Notes: generated by a model not told the origin, from the letters alone. DNA of 47,334 bases from Lachnospiraceae bacterium (GCA_017962225.1 JAGCVT010000075.1:1-47334), one strand, 5' to 3'. Shown: positions 33,204-42,482, numbered from the stretch's first letter. Translations and numbers: made by a program.

Positions 33204-34637
33204 TTAAATTACTGCTTCATATTCAATCCGGATTTCCGGTAATTTGTTTAATGTGTAGTACCAGTTTATGGTCCAGTCGTCTCCCTGTGATGAATCGTTT
33301 TCGCCTGTCGCGGGAGGAGCAAAGATCTTAAGTGTCAGCTCTTTTCCTGCTGCCTTTTTACCTTCAAAGAAAGCAGGCATAAAATCAACGAATGTAGTAC
33401 CGGGAGCCTTGTAAAACCATCTTCCGTTTAATTCCATCATAAGATTGGCATCTTTAAGCTCATCCTCAAAATATGCCTCGCAGAATACGGGTTCTTTTTC
33501 AAACGATAAAGGAATTGCCACTCCTTCGCTGTCTTCCGCGCTTCCCCATCTTAACTTAACGGGAATGCTAATATCTTCTTTTTCGGAAATCTTCGGCATA
33601 AAATATTCGTCATTTATGATTTCTTTGAAAGTATCCATCAAAGGAAGTTTTATGCCTACCTCTGAATTGTTCGGATCTTCCCATTCAAGTCCCAAACGTC
33701 CTCTGTCTCTGAACTGATAAAAGGTAAAACCTTCAAGCCATTTCTCGGAATCCGCTTTTAACATGTCGCAGAATTCTTTTAACATATCGCACTGTTCGTA
33801 AGGTCCGGTTACATCGCCGTCGGCATTCATTTCGGATAAAACCATCGGTCTCTTTTCACCGGCTACCGCTTCAAATCTTTTGGCTGTACGCTTGCCCATA
33901 TCGTAAATATTTGCAACGGTTTCCCTGTAATAATTCTTTGTATCTTTCTTTGCAATGTCATAAGGCCAGCCCCAGTGAAGAGACATGTAGCGGTCCATCG
34001 AGAATATATCGCAGGCTTTGATTGCGGGAGTGAATTCCTCTTCTTTTTCAATCTTAACATTGTCGGGTCCGAGACCGTTTAAGCAGAGGATTAATTTTAC
34101 GTTCTTTGCTTCCTCGTGGAAGATGTCACACACATGTGCGAAGAATAAAGCAATGTCTTCATAGGATGCTCTCTTCGTAAAAGAAAACCAGTCCCCGCCT
34201 GCCTCGTGATTTACACGAAGCATTACTCTTCCGAAGGTGGATAAATCTTTAGCCATTGCCTTAATATGATCGTCGGAAATATTAGTATCCATTGTGACTG
34301 TAAGGCATACGTCCTGGCCATGCTTTCGAACGTCTCTCATCCAGTTGAAAGGCTCTTTGGAAAGCTCACCTATAAGTCCGCCCTTGTATGTCTCGTAATC
34401 GTCGTAAGGATAATCCCACTGGAAAGTGATTTCCTTATCCGAGAATGCATCATGCGCACGTGTGGGGAAAGTTTCATCCAAAGGATAATATGAAGTCATT
34501 AAAGATACTGCTCTCATCGGACGTCCTAAAACATTTAAAATATAATCCTGACTGACGTATTCGCCTCTCTCGCTTCCGTCGCCCAAATCAATGGCACATT
34601 CAGCTTTTCCGAGAAGTATTTTTTTTATTTGGCTCAT
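33204..34637 (-). CDS. Putative cytoplasmic glycoside hydrolase, GH26-like barrel
   Basis: The 477-residue product has no signal peptide. The N-terminal two thirds look like a clan-A (beta/alpha)8 barrel. Glu145 in RVNHEAGGDWFSF resembles the acid/base region of GH26 mannanases, and Glu269 in MVLSEMNADG would be the nucleophile, 124 residues later. About 130 C-terminal residues form a beta-rich domain (NGRWFYKAP, DWTINWYYTLNKL). I cannot assign the exact family, so beta-mannan or mixed-linkage glucan oligosaccharides are possible substrates only. It overlaps the ICMT-DUF218 gene by 4 bp (ATGA). GGAAGGG precedes the start. Confidence 0.7.
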   Translation of the reverse strand: MSQIKKILLGKAECAIDLGDGSERGEYVSQDYILNVLGRPMRAVSLMTSYYPLDETFPTRAHDAFSDKEITFQWDYPYDDYETYKGGLIGELSKEPFNWMRDVRKHGQDVCLTVTMDTNISDDHIKAMAKDLSTFGRVMLRVNHEAGGDWFSFTKRASYEDIALFFAHVCDIFHEEAKNVKLILCLNGLGPDNVKIEKEEEFTPAIKACDIFSMDRYMSLHWGWPYDIAKKDTKNYYRETVANIYDMGKRTAKRFEAVAGEKRPMVLSEMNADGDVTGPYEQCDMLKEFCDMLKADSEKWLEGFTFYQFRDRGRLGLEWEDPNNSEVGIKLPLMDTFKEIINDEYFMPKISEKEDISIPVKLRWGSAEDSEGVAIPLSFEKEPVFCEAYFEDELKDANLMMELNGRWFYKAPGTTFVDFMPAFFEGKKAAGKELTLKIFAPPATGENDSSQGDDWTINWYYTLNKLPEIRIEYEAVI

Positions 34638-35992
34638 AAAATAACCCTTCCGTATTCCATCCAGAGTCTCACAACTCCGAAAAATTCTCTTAACATGTAA
34701 TGAATTCCCACAGGAAACAGCGTAACCGCAGGAACAGAATAAACCTTGTCATAACCTGCTTCCCTTGCTATAAGTCCCGCACGGTATTCGTGAAAACTGT
34801 TCGTTATAATGCCGACATGTTTACTGTCGTCGTTTATTATTTCCTTGGAAAATCTTAAATTCTCTATCGTGCTTGTAGACTTATCTTCAAGAATTATTCT
34901 TGATTCGTCGACACCGAGTTTTACAAGCTCGTTCTTAATGCATTCGGCTTCGCTGATACTTTCGTATGGTCCTTTACCGCCCGAAGCTATAAGCAGTGTG
35001 TCCGGATTATCGGACATATAGTAGTATGCTTCTTCTATTCTCTTAGCAAGCGGCTTTGAAGGTGTGGTACCGTTTACGCCCGCACCAAGCACAATTACAT
35101 AGTCAAGATTTCTCTCGGGTTCAGAATTCATTGCCCTGAATACATTGAACTCAACCACGCAAAATACAGTCAGTGCAAAGGCAAATAAAACATAATAAAT
35201 TATTTTTATCGCCTTGGGAATCTTTAGTCTCTTGTCTTTGTCTATCGCAAACTTAAGCATCATAAATCTTAAGAATGCAAAGGCTCCGATTATAATCCAG
35301 ATCCATATCCACGAAAGCAAAGGTCCCGCGTATAAAAGAAGCGTAATAATATAAAATATGCACCAGATAAACAGTATAAAATAAGCGTACATTCTGACGG
35401 AAAGGAATGAAAACTTTCCGTATCCGAGATATCTTCCGACTTTCTTTTTGTATTCGACGTATTCTTCTTTTAAGGTCTCTTCCAAAAACTTTTCTTCGCT
35501 TAAAATCTGAAGATGGAATACAACTATCGCAGCAATCGTGCATACAATTAGAGGAATATTGCAATACATCAGCACTATACCGATATAGAGTAAGTCAAAT
35601 GCAAGAAATGCGGGATTTCTTGAAAACTTATATATTCCGCCGGTAATAAGTTTCCTGTCTTTTTCGTCCTCTGCGACTCCGACGCGCCATGAATCTTTCA
35701 TGGATATAATGGCATTAAGGAAAAGGAAGTCCGCAAAGAATGCGAAATAAACTCCGATTACCTTGCCCATAATAGGCAGATACGATCTTCCGATTATTAT
35801 GCTTACAAGTTCAAGCACCGGAAGCGTAAACGATACGATTTTAAGAAGTATCTCTGTAATATTCTTTTTGTTTTTCTCGTTTTGCGCGAGTTTATATACC
35901 TTTATCCCTCGTTTTTTCTGAAGGAAAAGTTTGGCAAAATAAATAATATAGAATGTCGCCATGCTTACAAGTGCAAGCGATCTGTAAATCAT
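34634..35992 (-). CDS. Membrane protein fusing an ICMT-like methyltransferase and a DUF218 domain
   Basis: The 452-residue product is built of two families. Residues 1-195 have several membrane helices and the isoprenylcysteine carboxyl methyltransferase/PEMT pattern: GGIYKFSRNPAFLAFD (118-133) and EEKFLEETLKEEYVEYKKK (166-184). Three further helices follow (about 200-285). Residues 295-450 form a DUF218 (YdcF/SanA/ElyC-like) domain with YVIVLGAGVNG, SGGKGPYESISEAE and ITNSFHEYRA. DUF218 proteins are tied to envelope polymer or lipid-carrier metabolism. The fusion suggests a modified lipid substrate. It lies between ade and a glycoside hydrolase gene. GACAGGAG precedes the ATG. Confidence 0.85.
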   Translation of the reverse strand: MIYRSLALVSMATFYIIYFAKLFLQKKRGIKVYKLAQNEKNKKNITEILLKIVSFTLPVLELVSIIIGRSYLPIMGKVIGVYFAFFADFLFLNAIISMKDSWRVGVAEDEKDRKLITGGIYKFSRNPAFLAFDLLYIGIVLMYCNIPLIVCTIAAIVVFHLQILSEEKFLEETLKEEYVEYKKKVGRYLGYGKFSFLSVRMYAYFILFIWCIFYIITLLLYAGPLLSWIWIWIIIGAFAFLRFMMLKFAIDKDKRLKIPKAIKIIYYVLFAFALTVFCVVEFNVFRAMNSEPERNLDYVIVLGAGVNGTTPSKPLAKRIEEAYYYMSDNPDTLLIASGGKGPYESISEAECIKNELVKLGVDESRIILEDKSTSTIENLRFSKEIINDDSKHVGIITNSFHEYRAGLIAREAGYDKVYSVPAVTLFPVGIHYMLREFFGVVRLWMEYGRVIL

Positions 35993-36010
35993 TTAATTCT
36001 CCTGTCAGGC

Positions 36011-37705
36011 TTATTCGACGAATAAATCAACACGTTTGAAATCGTTGACGTTTACAAGCCCCTGTGTAGTCATCTTTAATACCGGAATGACGGGAAGAGA
36101 TACGAAAGCCATGTTCATAAAAGGTTCAATGCCTTCGTTTATTCCAATCTTCTCGGCACTCTCTCTTAATTCAACATTCGCTTTGGCAATCTCAGCCGCA
36201 GAGTTTGTACTCATAAGACCTGCTACGGGAAGACGAAGTTCGGATAAAACCTTACCCTCGCTTACAACGCAGAGTCCGCCGCCGATTTTCTTGATATGAT
36301 TGGCCGCGATAACCATATCTTCCTCACTGCTTCCGATAACGATTAAGTTATGAGAATCGTGTGAAACGCTTCCTGCCAAAGCACCGTTTTTAATGCCTAT
36401 GCCCTTAATAAAACCGACACCTTTATGCCCTGTGTTTTTGTGTCGCTCTATTACAGCAAGTTTCAAAATATCTTTTTCAATATCGATTCCGTTATTCTTT
36501 GAAAAATCGATATCAAGTATACATTCGTTCGTAAGTATTTCGCCTGGAATCACTTCGATTACCCTGCACTTTGTACCCTTGGGCTCAATATAAAAATCAT
36601 CGTTTTTAAGATCGGGCATATGGAACGAATTAAGCACGCTGCCTGTAATGATATCCTCGGCTTTTGGAATCGAAAAGCCCGAGATTTCTTTGTCTTTTAC
36701 GACCTTTACGCCGTTTGAATAAACATCCTTGATATCAATGTTTTCAAGATTGTCAAGAACCAAAAGATTTGCCTTGTAGCCGCATGCTATCGCACCCATT
36801 CTTTTAATACCGAAGCAGAGTGTGGGATTAAGCGTAGCCATCTTAATGGCGCGTATGGGATCTTTTCCCGTCTTAATTGCCAGTCTTACGATATTGTCTA
36901 TATGACCTTCTGCTATGATGTCCGCAGGATTTCTGTCGTCCGTTGCAAGTATGCATCTCTGATAGTAAGGGCTTTCAAACAAAGGAAGGAGCTTCTCAAG
37001 ATTCTTGGCTGCAGAGCCTTCACGAATCATTATCCACTGGCCTTTTGAAAGCTTTTCCATGGCTTCTGTCGCATCAGAACATTCATGGTCCGAATTAATT
37101 CCCGCAGAGATATATTTATCAAGATCTTTTCCTGATAAAAGAGGTGCATGTCCGTCCACATGTTTGCCTTTTTCCACGCAGGCATTTATTTTATCCATTG
37201 TCGGAGCATCATTGTAAATAACTCCGGGATAATTCATCATTTCAGCAAGACCGAGTATTCTCTCTTCTTTGTATAAATCTTCGATATCCTCTGCATTTAG
37301 AATGGCTCCTGCTTCATCAAAGCATGTTGCAGGCACGCATGAAGGAATCATTACGAATACATGAAGAGGAATATTCTCGCTCATTTCAAGCATGTATTTG
37401 ATGCCGTCGACACCGCATACATTTGCAATCTCATGAGGGTCTGTCACAACCGCGGTTGTACCGTGAGGAAGGACCGCCTGCGCAAGTGACGGAGGAACCA
37501 TCATAGTACTTTCGATATGAATATGTCCGTCAATAAATCCAGGGCAGAGGAATCTACCTTCAAGGTCCTCAACTTCATCCGCATCTTCATCTTTGTAGTA
37601 ATCTCCGATGCCTGTGATTCTGTCGTCTTCGATAAAAACATTTGTAAAATCGATTTTCTCGGTAAATACATTTACGACTTTTGCATTCTTTAATAATGTT
37701 TTCAT
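36011..37705 (-). CDS. ade: Adenine deaminase
   Basis: The 564-residue amidohydrolase converts adenine to hypoxanthine in purine salvage, in the cytoplasm. Metal-binding and family motifs are clear: CPGFIDGHIHIESTMMVP near residue 60, VTDPHEIANVCG, HVDGHAPLLSG, SDHECSDATEAMEK, LATDDRNPADI and the C-terminal AGSVSHDSHNLIVIG. The length is normal for the Ade family. It follows the DUF1858 gene by 38 bp, with GAGGGCGGG before the ATG. No purine riboswitch is visible here. Confidence 0.96.
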   Translation of the reverse strand: MKTLLKNAKVVNVFTEKIDFTNVFIEDDRITGIGDYYKDEDADEVEDLEGRFLCPGFIDGHIHIESTMMVPPSLAQAVLPHGTTAVVTDPHEIANVCGVDGIKYMLEMSENIPLHVFVMIPSCVPATCFDEAGAILNAEDIEDLYKEERILGLAEMMNYPGVIYNDAPTMDKINACVEKGKHVDGHAPLLSGKDLDKYISAGINSDHECSDATEAMEKLSKGQWIMIREGSAAKNLEKLLPLFESPYYQRCILATDDRNPADIIAEGHIDNIVRLAIKTGKDPIRAIKMATLNPTLCFGIKRMGAIACGYKANLLVLDNLENIDIKDVYSNGVKVVKDKEISGFSIPKAEDIITGSVLNSFHMPDLKNDDFYIEPKGTKCRVIEVIPGEILTNECILDIDFSKNNGIDIEKDILKLAVIERHKNTGHKGVGFIKGIGIKNGALAGSVSHDSHNLIVIGSSEEDMVIAANHIKKIGGGLCVVSEGKVLSELRLPVAGLMSTNSAAEIAKANVELRESAEKIGINEGIEPFMNMAFVSLPVIPVLKMTTQGLVNVNDFKRVDLFVE

Positions 37706-37743
37706 AACCCGCCCTCATCAAATCTGCAAATAAAGATTTGTAA

Positions 37744-37947
37744 TTACATGTTTTCCAAAAATCCCTTAAGATCTTCTATGAGACTGTCCACGTCCATATC
37801 GTGAACCATGCAGGCTTCTTCAAGAGTCTCGTTCTGTGCCGAAGGACAGCCCGGACAATGCATGCCCATCTCCTGTAAGATTCCGGCAGCTTCGGGGAAA
37901 TTTCTTAAAAGTTCGCCTATTTTTGTATTCTCACTGATTCGAAACAT
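37744..37947 (-). CDS. DUF1858 small redox-disulfide-type protein
   Basis: The 67-residue cytoplasmic protein belongs to the DUF1858 family (hybrid-cluster-protein-associated disulfide domain). The motif MGMHCPGCPSAQNETLEEAC carries a CxxC pair and a third Cys. The rest is helical with no other motif. Such domains are thought to act as small redox or metal-binding modules, but the exact role is unknown. It is squeezed between alr (9 bp) and ade (38 bp). TAGGAG precedes the ATG and overlaps the alr stop region. Confidence 0.9.
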   Translation of the reverse strand: MFRISENTKIGELLRNFPEAAGILQEMGMHCPGCPSAQNETLEEACMVHDMDVDSLIEDLKGFLENM

Positions 37948-37956
37948 TTTTATCTC

Positions 37957-39126
37957 CTACATTCTAAGCATCAGTTCCTGTTCAAAGACTTCTCCGTCTT
38001 TGATATATTTTCTCGGAACTCTCTTACTTACCGCACATGTTAATTCGTACGGAATCGTATTTGCGATTTCACAAAGATCCTCGATAGGATTTTTCTCGCC
38101 GAAAATTTCGACTTCGCTTCCGACCTCAACATTCATCATATCCGTGATATCAAGCATACACATATCCATGCATATTTTTCCTCTGACGCACGCAGGTCCG
38201 TCCACGGTGTAGAGCTTGCACTTATTCGAAAGACATCTGAAGAAGCCGTCCGCATATCCATAGGGAAGAACTCCGATTCGGGTGGTTTTGTCAGTTGTGA
38301 AAATACCGCCGTAACTGATCTTCGTTCCTTCGGGATAAATCTTAATTGTGGAAACCGTGGTCTTTAAAGTCATCACCGGCTTAAGACCCATTTCCTTGGC
38401 AAATTCACCGTAACCGTATAAAAGAAGTCCGGGACGTACCATATCAAGATATGTTTCAGGGTATCTTGCAACGGCGCCCGTATTGGCACAGTGCTTAATC
38501 TCAAAACGTCTGCCTGCTCTTCTTTCAACTTCTGCACATACATCCTTAAAAAGCTTAAACTGATGCATGGTGTATTCGTAGGCCTCATCGCCCGGCTCGT
38601 CCGATACCGCAAAGTGAGTAAAAATACCTTCAGCATAGAGTCCCTGCATATTAAGTGCTTCGCAGATTCCTTTTATGCCGTTGTCAAAATAATTGCCTTC
38701 GCAGAGATATCCGAGTCTGGACATTCCGGTATCGACTTTAATATGAATCTTTAAAGTCTTGCCGAGCTTAACCGCTTCTTCGGAATATTCAACCGCTTTG
38801 GCTCTGCAGGTTACAGCCTGAGTAATATCGTATTCAATAAGCCTGTCTACCTGTTCTCTCGGAGTATGTCCTAAAATAAGTATGGGCATTTTTATGCCGT
38901 TTACTCTTAACTCCATTGCCTCATCGATACTGCTGACAGCCAGATAATCGGCACCGATTTCCTCAAGTGTTTTGGCTACGTTTATTGAGCCGTGCCCGTA
39001 AGCATCAGCCTTTACCACGCCCAGGAATTTTACGTTCCCGCCGATTTTTTTACGTATTGTGTTGTAGTTGAATTTTAACGAGTCAAGATTAATCTCCGAC
39101 CACGTTCTTCTTAATGTCGATTCCAT
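37957..39126 (-). CDS. alr: Alanine racemase
   Basis: The 389-residue PLP enzyme interconverts L- and D-alanine, supplying D-Ala for peptidoglycan; it is cytoplasmic. The PLP lysine is Lys39 in GVVKADAYGHG, the substrate-side motif is in VDTGMSRLGYL, and the C-terminal domain has GVLPYGYADGFFR with the catalytic Tyr region. Length and architecture (TIM barrel plus beta domain) are standard. It follows a lipoprotein gene by 8 bp. AGGTGATTTC precedes the ATG. Confidence 0.97.
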   Translation of the reverse strand: MESTLRRTWSEINLDSLKFNYNTIRKKIGGNVKFLGVVKADAYGHGSINVAKTLEEIGADYLAVSSIDEAMELRVNGIKMPILILGHTPREQVDRLIEYDITQAVTCRAKAVEYSEEAVKLGKTLKIHIKVDTGMSRLGYLCEGNYFDNGIKGICEALNMQGLYAEGIFTHFAVSDEPGDEAYEYTMHQFKLFKDVCAEVERRAGRRFEIKHCANTGAVARYPETYLDMVRPGLLLYGYGEFAKEMGLKPVMTLKTTVSTIKIYPEGTKISYGGIFTTDKTTRIGVLPYGYADGFFRCLSNKCKLYTVDGPACVRGKICMDMCMLDITDMMNVEVGSEVEIFGEKNPIEDLCEIANTIPYELTCAVSKRVPRKYIKDGEVFEQELMLRM

Positions 39127-39134
39127 GAAATCAC

Positions 39135-40550
39135 CTAATTAAAAACAAAGTAAAATTCTTTTGTTTCGTTAGTATCATAAAATGTTAAATCAAAAACGCC
39201 TTCTTCCATAAAAGCTATAAACCCGTACCCTTTCTCATCCTCCGGATTATTCATATCATAAAGGATAAGGCCGCCCGGATTCGATTCGAAATATCCTTCA
39301 GACAATAACTCTGCTGTCTCTAATTCAATCGAATCGTAAACCCTGTACATTCCGTCACTGGAAATAAGCACCATATAATCGTCTTCGGAAATATATAAGC
39401 CCATTATATCCTTATAGGGTTTCTCCGTTGAGGTCTTTGTGTGCACCTGTCTGGGCATGCTGCTCATATCGTATGGAATGAACAATGCGTCTTCCCAGGA
39501 AAAATCCATTCCGAAATCGGTATTTCCCACAAGCATGCTGAGCGAATCATCTTTGGGAACATAGCAGAAATTATTTTTAATAATATAATCATCGGCCGTG
39601 TAGTGAAAACTCAGATAAACATCTGTTCCGCCGTTGACTTTGTCTTTTCCGGTAACATAAGTGCCTCTCATCAGGACAACCGGCCTGTTGGTGGATTTCA
39701 TATAAACCTGAGTATAACCTTCTTCGGTAAATTCAATTATCACTCCGCCTGCCAGATCTCCGAGCAGTATCCAGCTTCCGATAATTTCTTCGGGATTATG
39801 CGTTAATTCGATATGGTATTCATTACAAAGGGTTTCTGCACTTTCTTCCTCATCCGCATAAGAAAAACCTTCCAGATGTCCGAGTTCGCCCTCTATCTTC
39901 GTGAGCTTTGCATTATCCTTAAAAAGCATCTCTCCGGAATCCGTATCGTAATTTGAAAATTCAATTCCGTCATCCGTTATTGTCATTTCAACAACTGCGG
40001 GAACTCCGCCCGAGAGATATGAATGATTGTTTTCCATTGTAAAGGTCACCATCTGAACTTCTATGGAATCGGAGGTCTTTGATACAAAACCTTCTTCATC
40101 AAGCGCGAAAAGTTCGATAGCTCCGTGCGCCTTTCCGCAATAATATCCGTAGAGGTTATCGCCTATATCATAAAATTCAACATAGGTATCTTTTTCACCT
40201 TCAACTTTATAAAGTCCCTGAGCCCTGTCCGCAAAAGAACCGGGTGTCGGAATTATAAAGCCGCCCAGATCATTTTCAATTGCACCGGTTTCAGACGAAT
40301 CGTTTTCATTGTCATTTTCATTACCTTCGGTTACTTCGGGTTTTGATATATCTACATTTTCAATATCAGTACTGCCGGTATCCTCAATTATCGCAGCATG
40401 AGAATTTGAAATATCGTCTTTTGTAATTTCACTTCCCGAGGGAACCGCAAAAGTACATCCGTTTGCAAAAAGCACTGAAAGTACTGAAGTAAAAGCTATA
40501 GTTTTTCTGATGTTTTTTAACAAAAAGCTTTTGATTTTTTTATGATTCAT
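39135..40550 (-). CDS. Lipoprotein of unknown function, paralogue of the next gene
   Basis: The product is 471 residues from ATG 40550, chosen because GGGGGAGG lies 4-5 bases upstream; an upstream in-frame extension covers the ribosome binding site itself. A signal peptide (about 1-33) ends in LFANGC, a fair lipobox. After a Ser/Asn/Glu-rich linker (about 35-95) the mature part is beta-rich, with repeated short units such as GLYKVEGEKDTYVEFYD, GSWILLGDL and GLYISEDDYMVLISSDG. These hint at two or three lipocalin-like sheets. It is similar in order and wording to the 489-residue gene upstream (tandem duplication). It lies 8 bp ahead of alr. No family is recognised. Confidence 0.85.
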   Translation of the reverse strand: MNHKKIKSFLLKNIRKTIAFTSVLSVLFANGCTFAVPSGSEITKDDISNSHAAIIEDTGSTDIENVDISKPEVTEGNENDNENDSSETGAIENDLGGFIIPTPGSFADRAQGLYKVEGEKDTYVEFYDIGDNLYGYYCGKAHGAIELFALDEEGFVSKTSDSIEVQMVTFTMENNHSYLSGGVPAVVEMTITDDGIEFSNYDTDSGEMLFKDNAKLTKIEGELGHLEGFSYADEEESAETLCNEYHIELTHNPEEIIGSWILLGDLAGGVIIEFTEEGYTQVYMKSTNRPVVLMRGTYVTGKDKVNGGTDVYLSFHYTADDYIIKNNFCYVPKDDSLSMLVGNTDFGMDFSWEDALFIPYDMSSMPRQVHTKTSTEKPYKDIMGLYISEDDYMVLISSDGMYRVYDSIELETAELLSEGYFESNPGGLILYDMNNPEDEKGYGFIAFMEEGVFDLTFYDTNETKEFYFVFN

Positions 40551-40597
40551 TTTTCCTCCCCCTTTACACAAATCAGCTTTTCAATGTTTACCACAAA

Positions 40598-42067
40598 TTA
40601 ATAACGTGTAAAATCTATTGTTTCACCTGTTTCTTTTATGGTCAAAGACAGCTTGTCCTGTTCCATCAAAGCTATAAATCCGTAATAAATGTCATTTCCG
40701 TCCACATAGTCTAGTTCGTAGAGTTCAAGACTTCCGGGAGTTGTTTCGAAATGACCTTCCACAAAATCCGAAATATCTTCAAGATCTACGGTTTTGTAAA
40801 GATAGAAATAATCTCCCTCGGTCAGTAAAAGCATCTGGCCGTCATCGGAAACATAGGTTCCGTAAACCGAACCTGCGGAAATTGCTGCCGACCCGTCAAA
40901 ATTCTGTCTCTGGATATTGCTCATTTCGTAAGGAATGAACATCGCTCCTTCCCATGCTACATCTTCGCCGTACTCTGAATTGCCTTTAACAAGCTCAAGG
41001 TTATCTCCATCCATTTTGTAACAAAGATTGAAAGGATATCCCTGTCCCATGCCGAAATAAACAATGTTCATGTAAATATTTGTTCCGCCGTTAACCTTTT
41101 CCCTGCCGACGGTATAAGTGCCTCTTAGGAATGTTACTTCGGTATTGTAGTTTTTAAGATATGCCTGAACATATCCGTCCTCGGTAAATTCAAAAGCTAT
41201 TCCGCTTTCAAGATCTCCTAAAAGAATCCATCCGCCTAATATTTCATCGGGAATATCGGTTGTTTCGATATCAAGGTCTTCGCAGAGAAGCTCTGCGGAA
41301 TATTCGTCATCCATATAAGCAAATCCGTCGAGGTAACCCATTTCGCCGGTAATTCTTTCAAGCTTTACTTCAGCGGGAGCAAACAATGTATCGCCTGATG
41401 AAGTATCGTAATCGGTAAATTCAATGCCGTCTTCGGTAAATACCATATCCATTTCCGCGGGTTTGCCGCCCGAAATGTAATATCCGTTGTTGGTTGCACC
41501 GGAAAAAGAAAGAATCTTAACTCTCATGCTGTTGGCTGTTTGGGAAGAAAATCCCACATAATCGTCTGTAAAGAATTCCATTCCGCCGTATCCGTTGCCC
41601 GAATAAAAAGCATAAAGATTGTCGTTTACATTGTAAAACTCAATATATTCTTCCACTCTGCCGTCTGAAACTATTTTGTATATCCCCTGGGCACGGTTTG
41701 CAAACGAACCCGAATTATATACTTCAAATCCGCAGTTATCCACGCATAAAAATCCGCCCGGAATAATGGCCTTGTCTTCGGCATTACCGTTTCCGTTATC
41801 GTTAGTATCCGTTCCGTCGGGATTGCTTATCCCGTTGTTATTGTCGGGCGTATTTATCTGATTATCACTTCCGTTATCTGTATTGCCGTTATTGCCTGAA
41901 GCAGATATAAGTGCATGATAATCGGTTTTGATATCTTTATCGACTGCGGAAAAGTTCGAACCGCCTAAAGTACATCCCGCGGAAAACAAAAGCGCAGCGG
42001 TTGAGAGCAATGAAATGCCTCTGACTGCAAAGTCTTTAAAACCCTTCTTTGAATTTCCTGAAATCAT
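40598..42067 (-). CDS. Lipoprotein of unknown function, first of a tandem pair
   Basis: The 489-residue product has a signal peptide ending in LLFSAGC, a good lipobox. An Asn/Gly/Asp-rich linker (about 55-95) carries it away from the membrane. The main domain repeats the pattern of its neighbour: RAQGIYKIVSDGRVEEYIEF, IEFTDYDTSSGDTLF, GGWILLGDLESGIAFEFTED and LRGTYTVGREKVNGGTNIYM align closely with the downstream copy, while signal and linker differ. It is the first gene of the long directon, behind a TTGTGC-17-TATAAT promoter. AAAGGGAG precedes the ATG. A surface-exposed binding role is likely, ligand unknown. Confidence 0.85.
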   Translation of the reverse strand: MISGNSKKGFKDFAVRGISLLSTAALLFSAGCTLGGSNFSAVDKDIKTDYHALISASGNNGNTDNGSDNQINTPDNNNGISNPDGTDTNDNGNGNAEDKAIIPGGFLCVDNCGFEVYNSGSFANRAQGIYKIVSDGRVEEYIEFYNVNDNLYAFYSGNGYGGMEFFTDDYVGFSSQTANSMRVKILSFSGATNNGYYISGGKPAEMDMVFTEDGIEFTDYDTSSGDTLFAPAEVKLERITGEMGYLDGFAYMDDEYSAELLCEDLDIETTDIPDEILGGWILLGDLESGIAFEFTEDGYVQAYLKNYNTEVTFLRGTYTVGREKVNGGTNIYMNIVYFGMGQGYPFNLCYKMDGDNLELVKGNSEYGEDVAWEGAMFIPYEMSNIQRQNFDGSAAISAGSVYGTYVSDDGQMLLLTEGDYFYLYKTVDLEDISDFVEGHFETTPGSLELYELDYVDGNDIYYGFIALMEQDKLSLTIKETGETIDFTRY

Positions 42068-42119
42068 ATTGAATTCTCCCTTTTTTTATCCAAAAAATAA
42101 AAATGCCCTTAACCCATAA

Positions 42120-42148
42120 ATTATAACATTTTAGGGGCAAAGGCACAA
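42120..42148 (-). promoter_or_regulatory. Promoter leading the 14-gene directon
   Basis: Read on the minus strand, the -35 is TTGTGC (42148-42143) and the -10 is TATAAT (42125-42120, extended by TG one base away) with a 17-bp spacer. The first ATG lies about 53 nt downstream of the -10. Confidence 0.65.
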
Positions 42149-42185
42149 GATTTGCAGGGCTTCTTAAATCAATTTTTAGAGGCTC

Positions 42186-42425
42186 TTACATATTCTTTAA
42201 AATATCGTTTATTTTTGCGTAATTTTCTGCTTTGTGAGGGAATGTACAGTTTGTACAGACCTTTATTGTTTTATCGCCTTTTGTCTTAAATTCGGGATTT
42301 CCGGGACAGTTTTCAAGCCTGTATAACGGACAATAGCAGAAAAGACAGTTTATTTCATCGATTCCCTTATGGCAGGGATAGTATTCACATGACGTATTTT
42401 TAAAAAATTTATATGAGTTTTCCAT
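42186..42425 (-). CDS. Cysteine-rich small domain protein
   Basis: The 79-residue protein has eight Cys (13, 18, 27, 30, 32, 40, 57, 60) in the pattern of the cysteine-rich small domain family: YKFFKNTSCEYYPCH, CLFCYCPLYRLENCPGNP and CTNCTFPHK. It probably binds zinc or an Fe-S cluster in the cytoplasm. In archaea the domain occurs with cobalamin genes; nothing here supports that link. It is divergent from the VWA lipoprotein gene and separated from the lipoprotein pair by its own short spacer. The ribosome binding site is weak (AAAGAAAGAAG). Confidence 0.9.
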   Translation of the reverse strand: MENSYKFFKNTSCEYYPCHKGIDEINCLFCYCPLYRLENCPGNPEFKTKGDKTIKVCTNCTFPHKAENYAKINDILKNM

Positions 42426-42482
42426 TTTGTAATCTTCTTTCTTTAAACAAATTTCTCATAAAAGATATCCGTTTCTTCTTCA

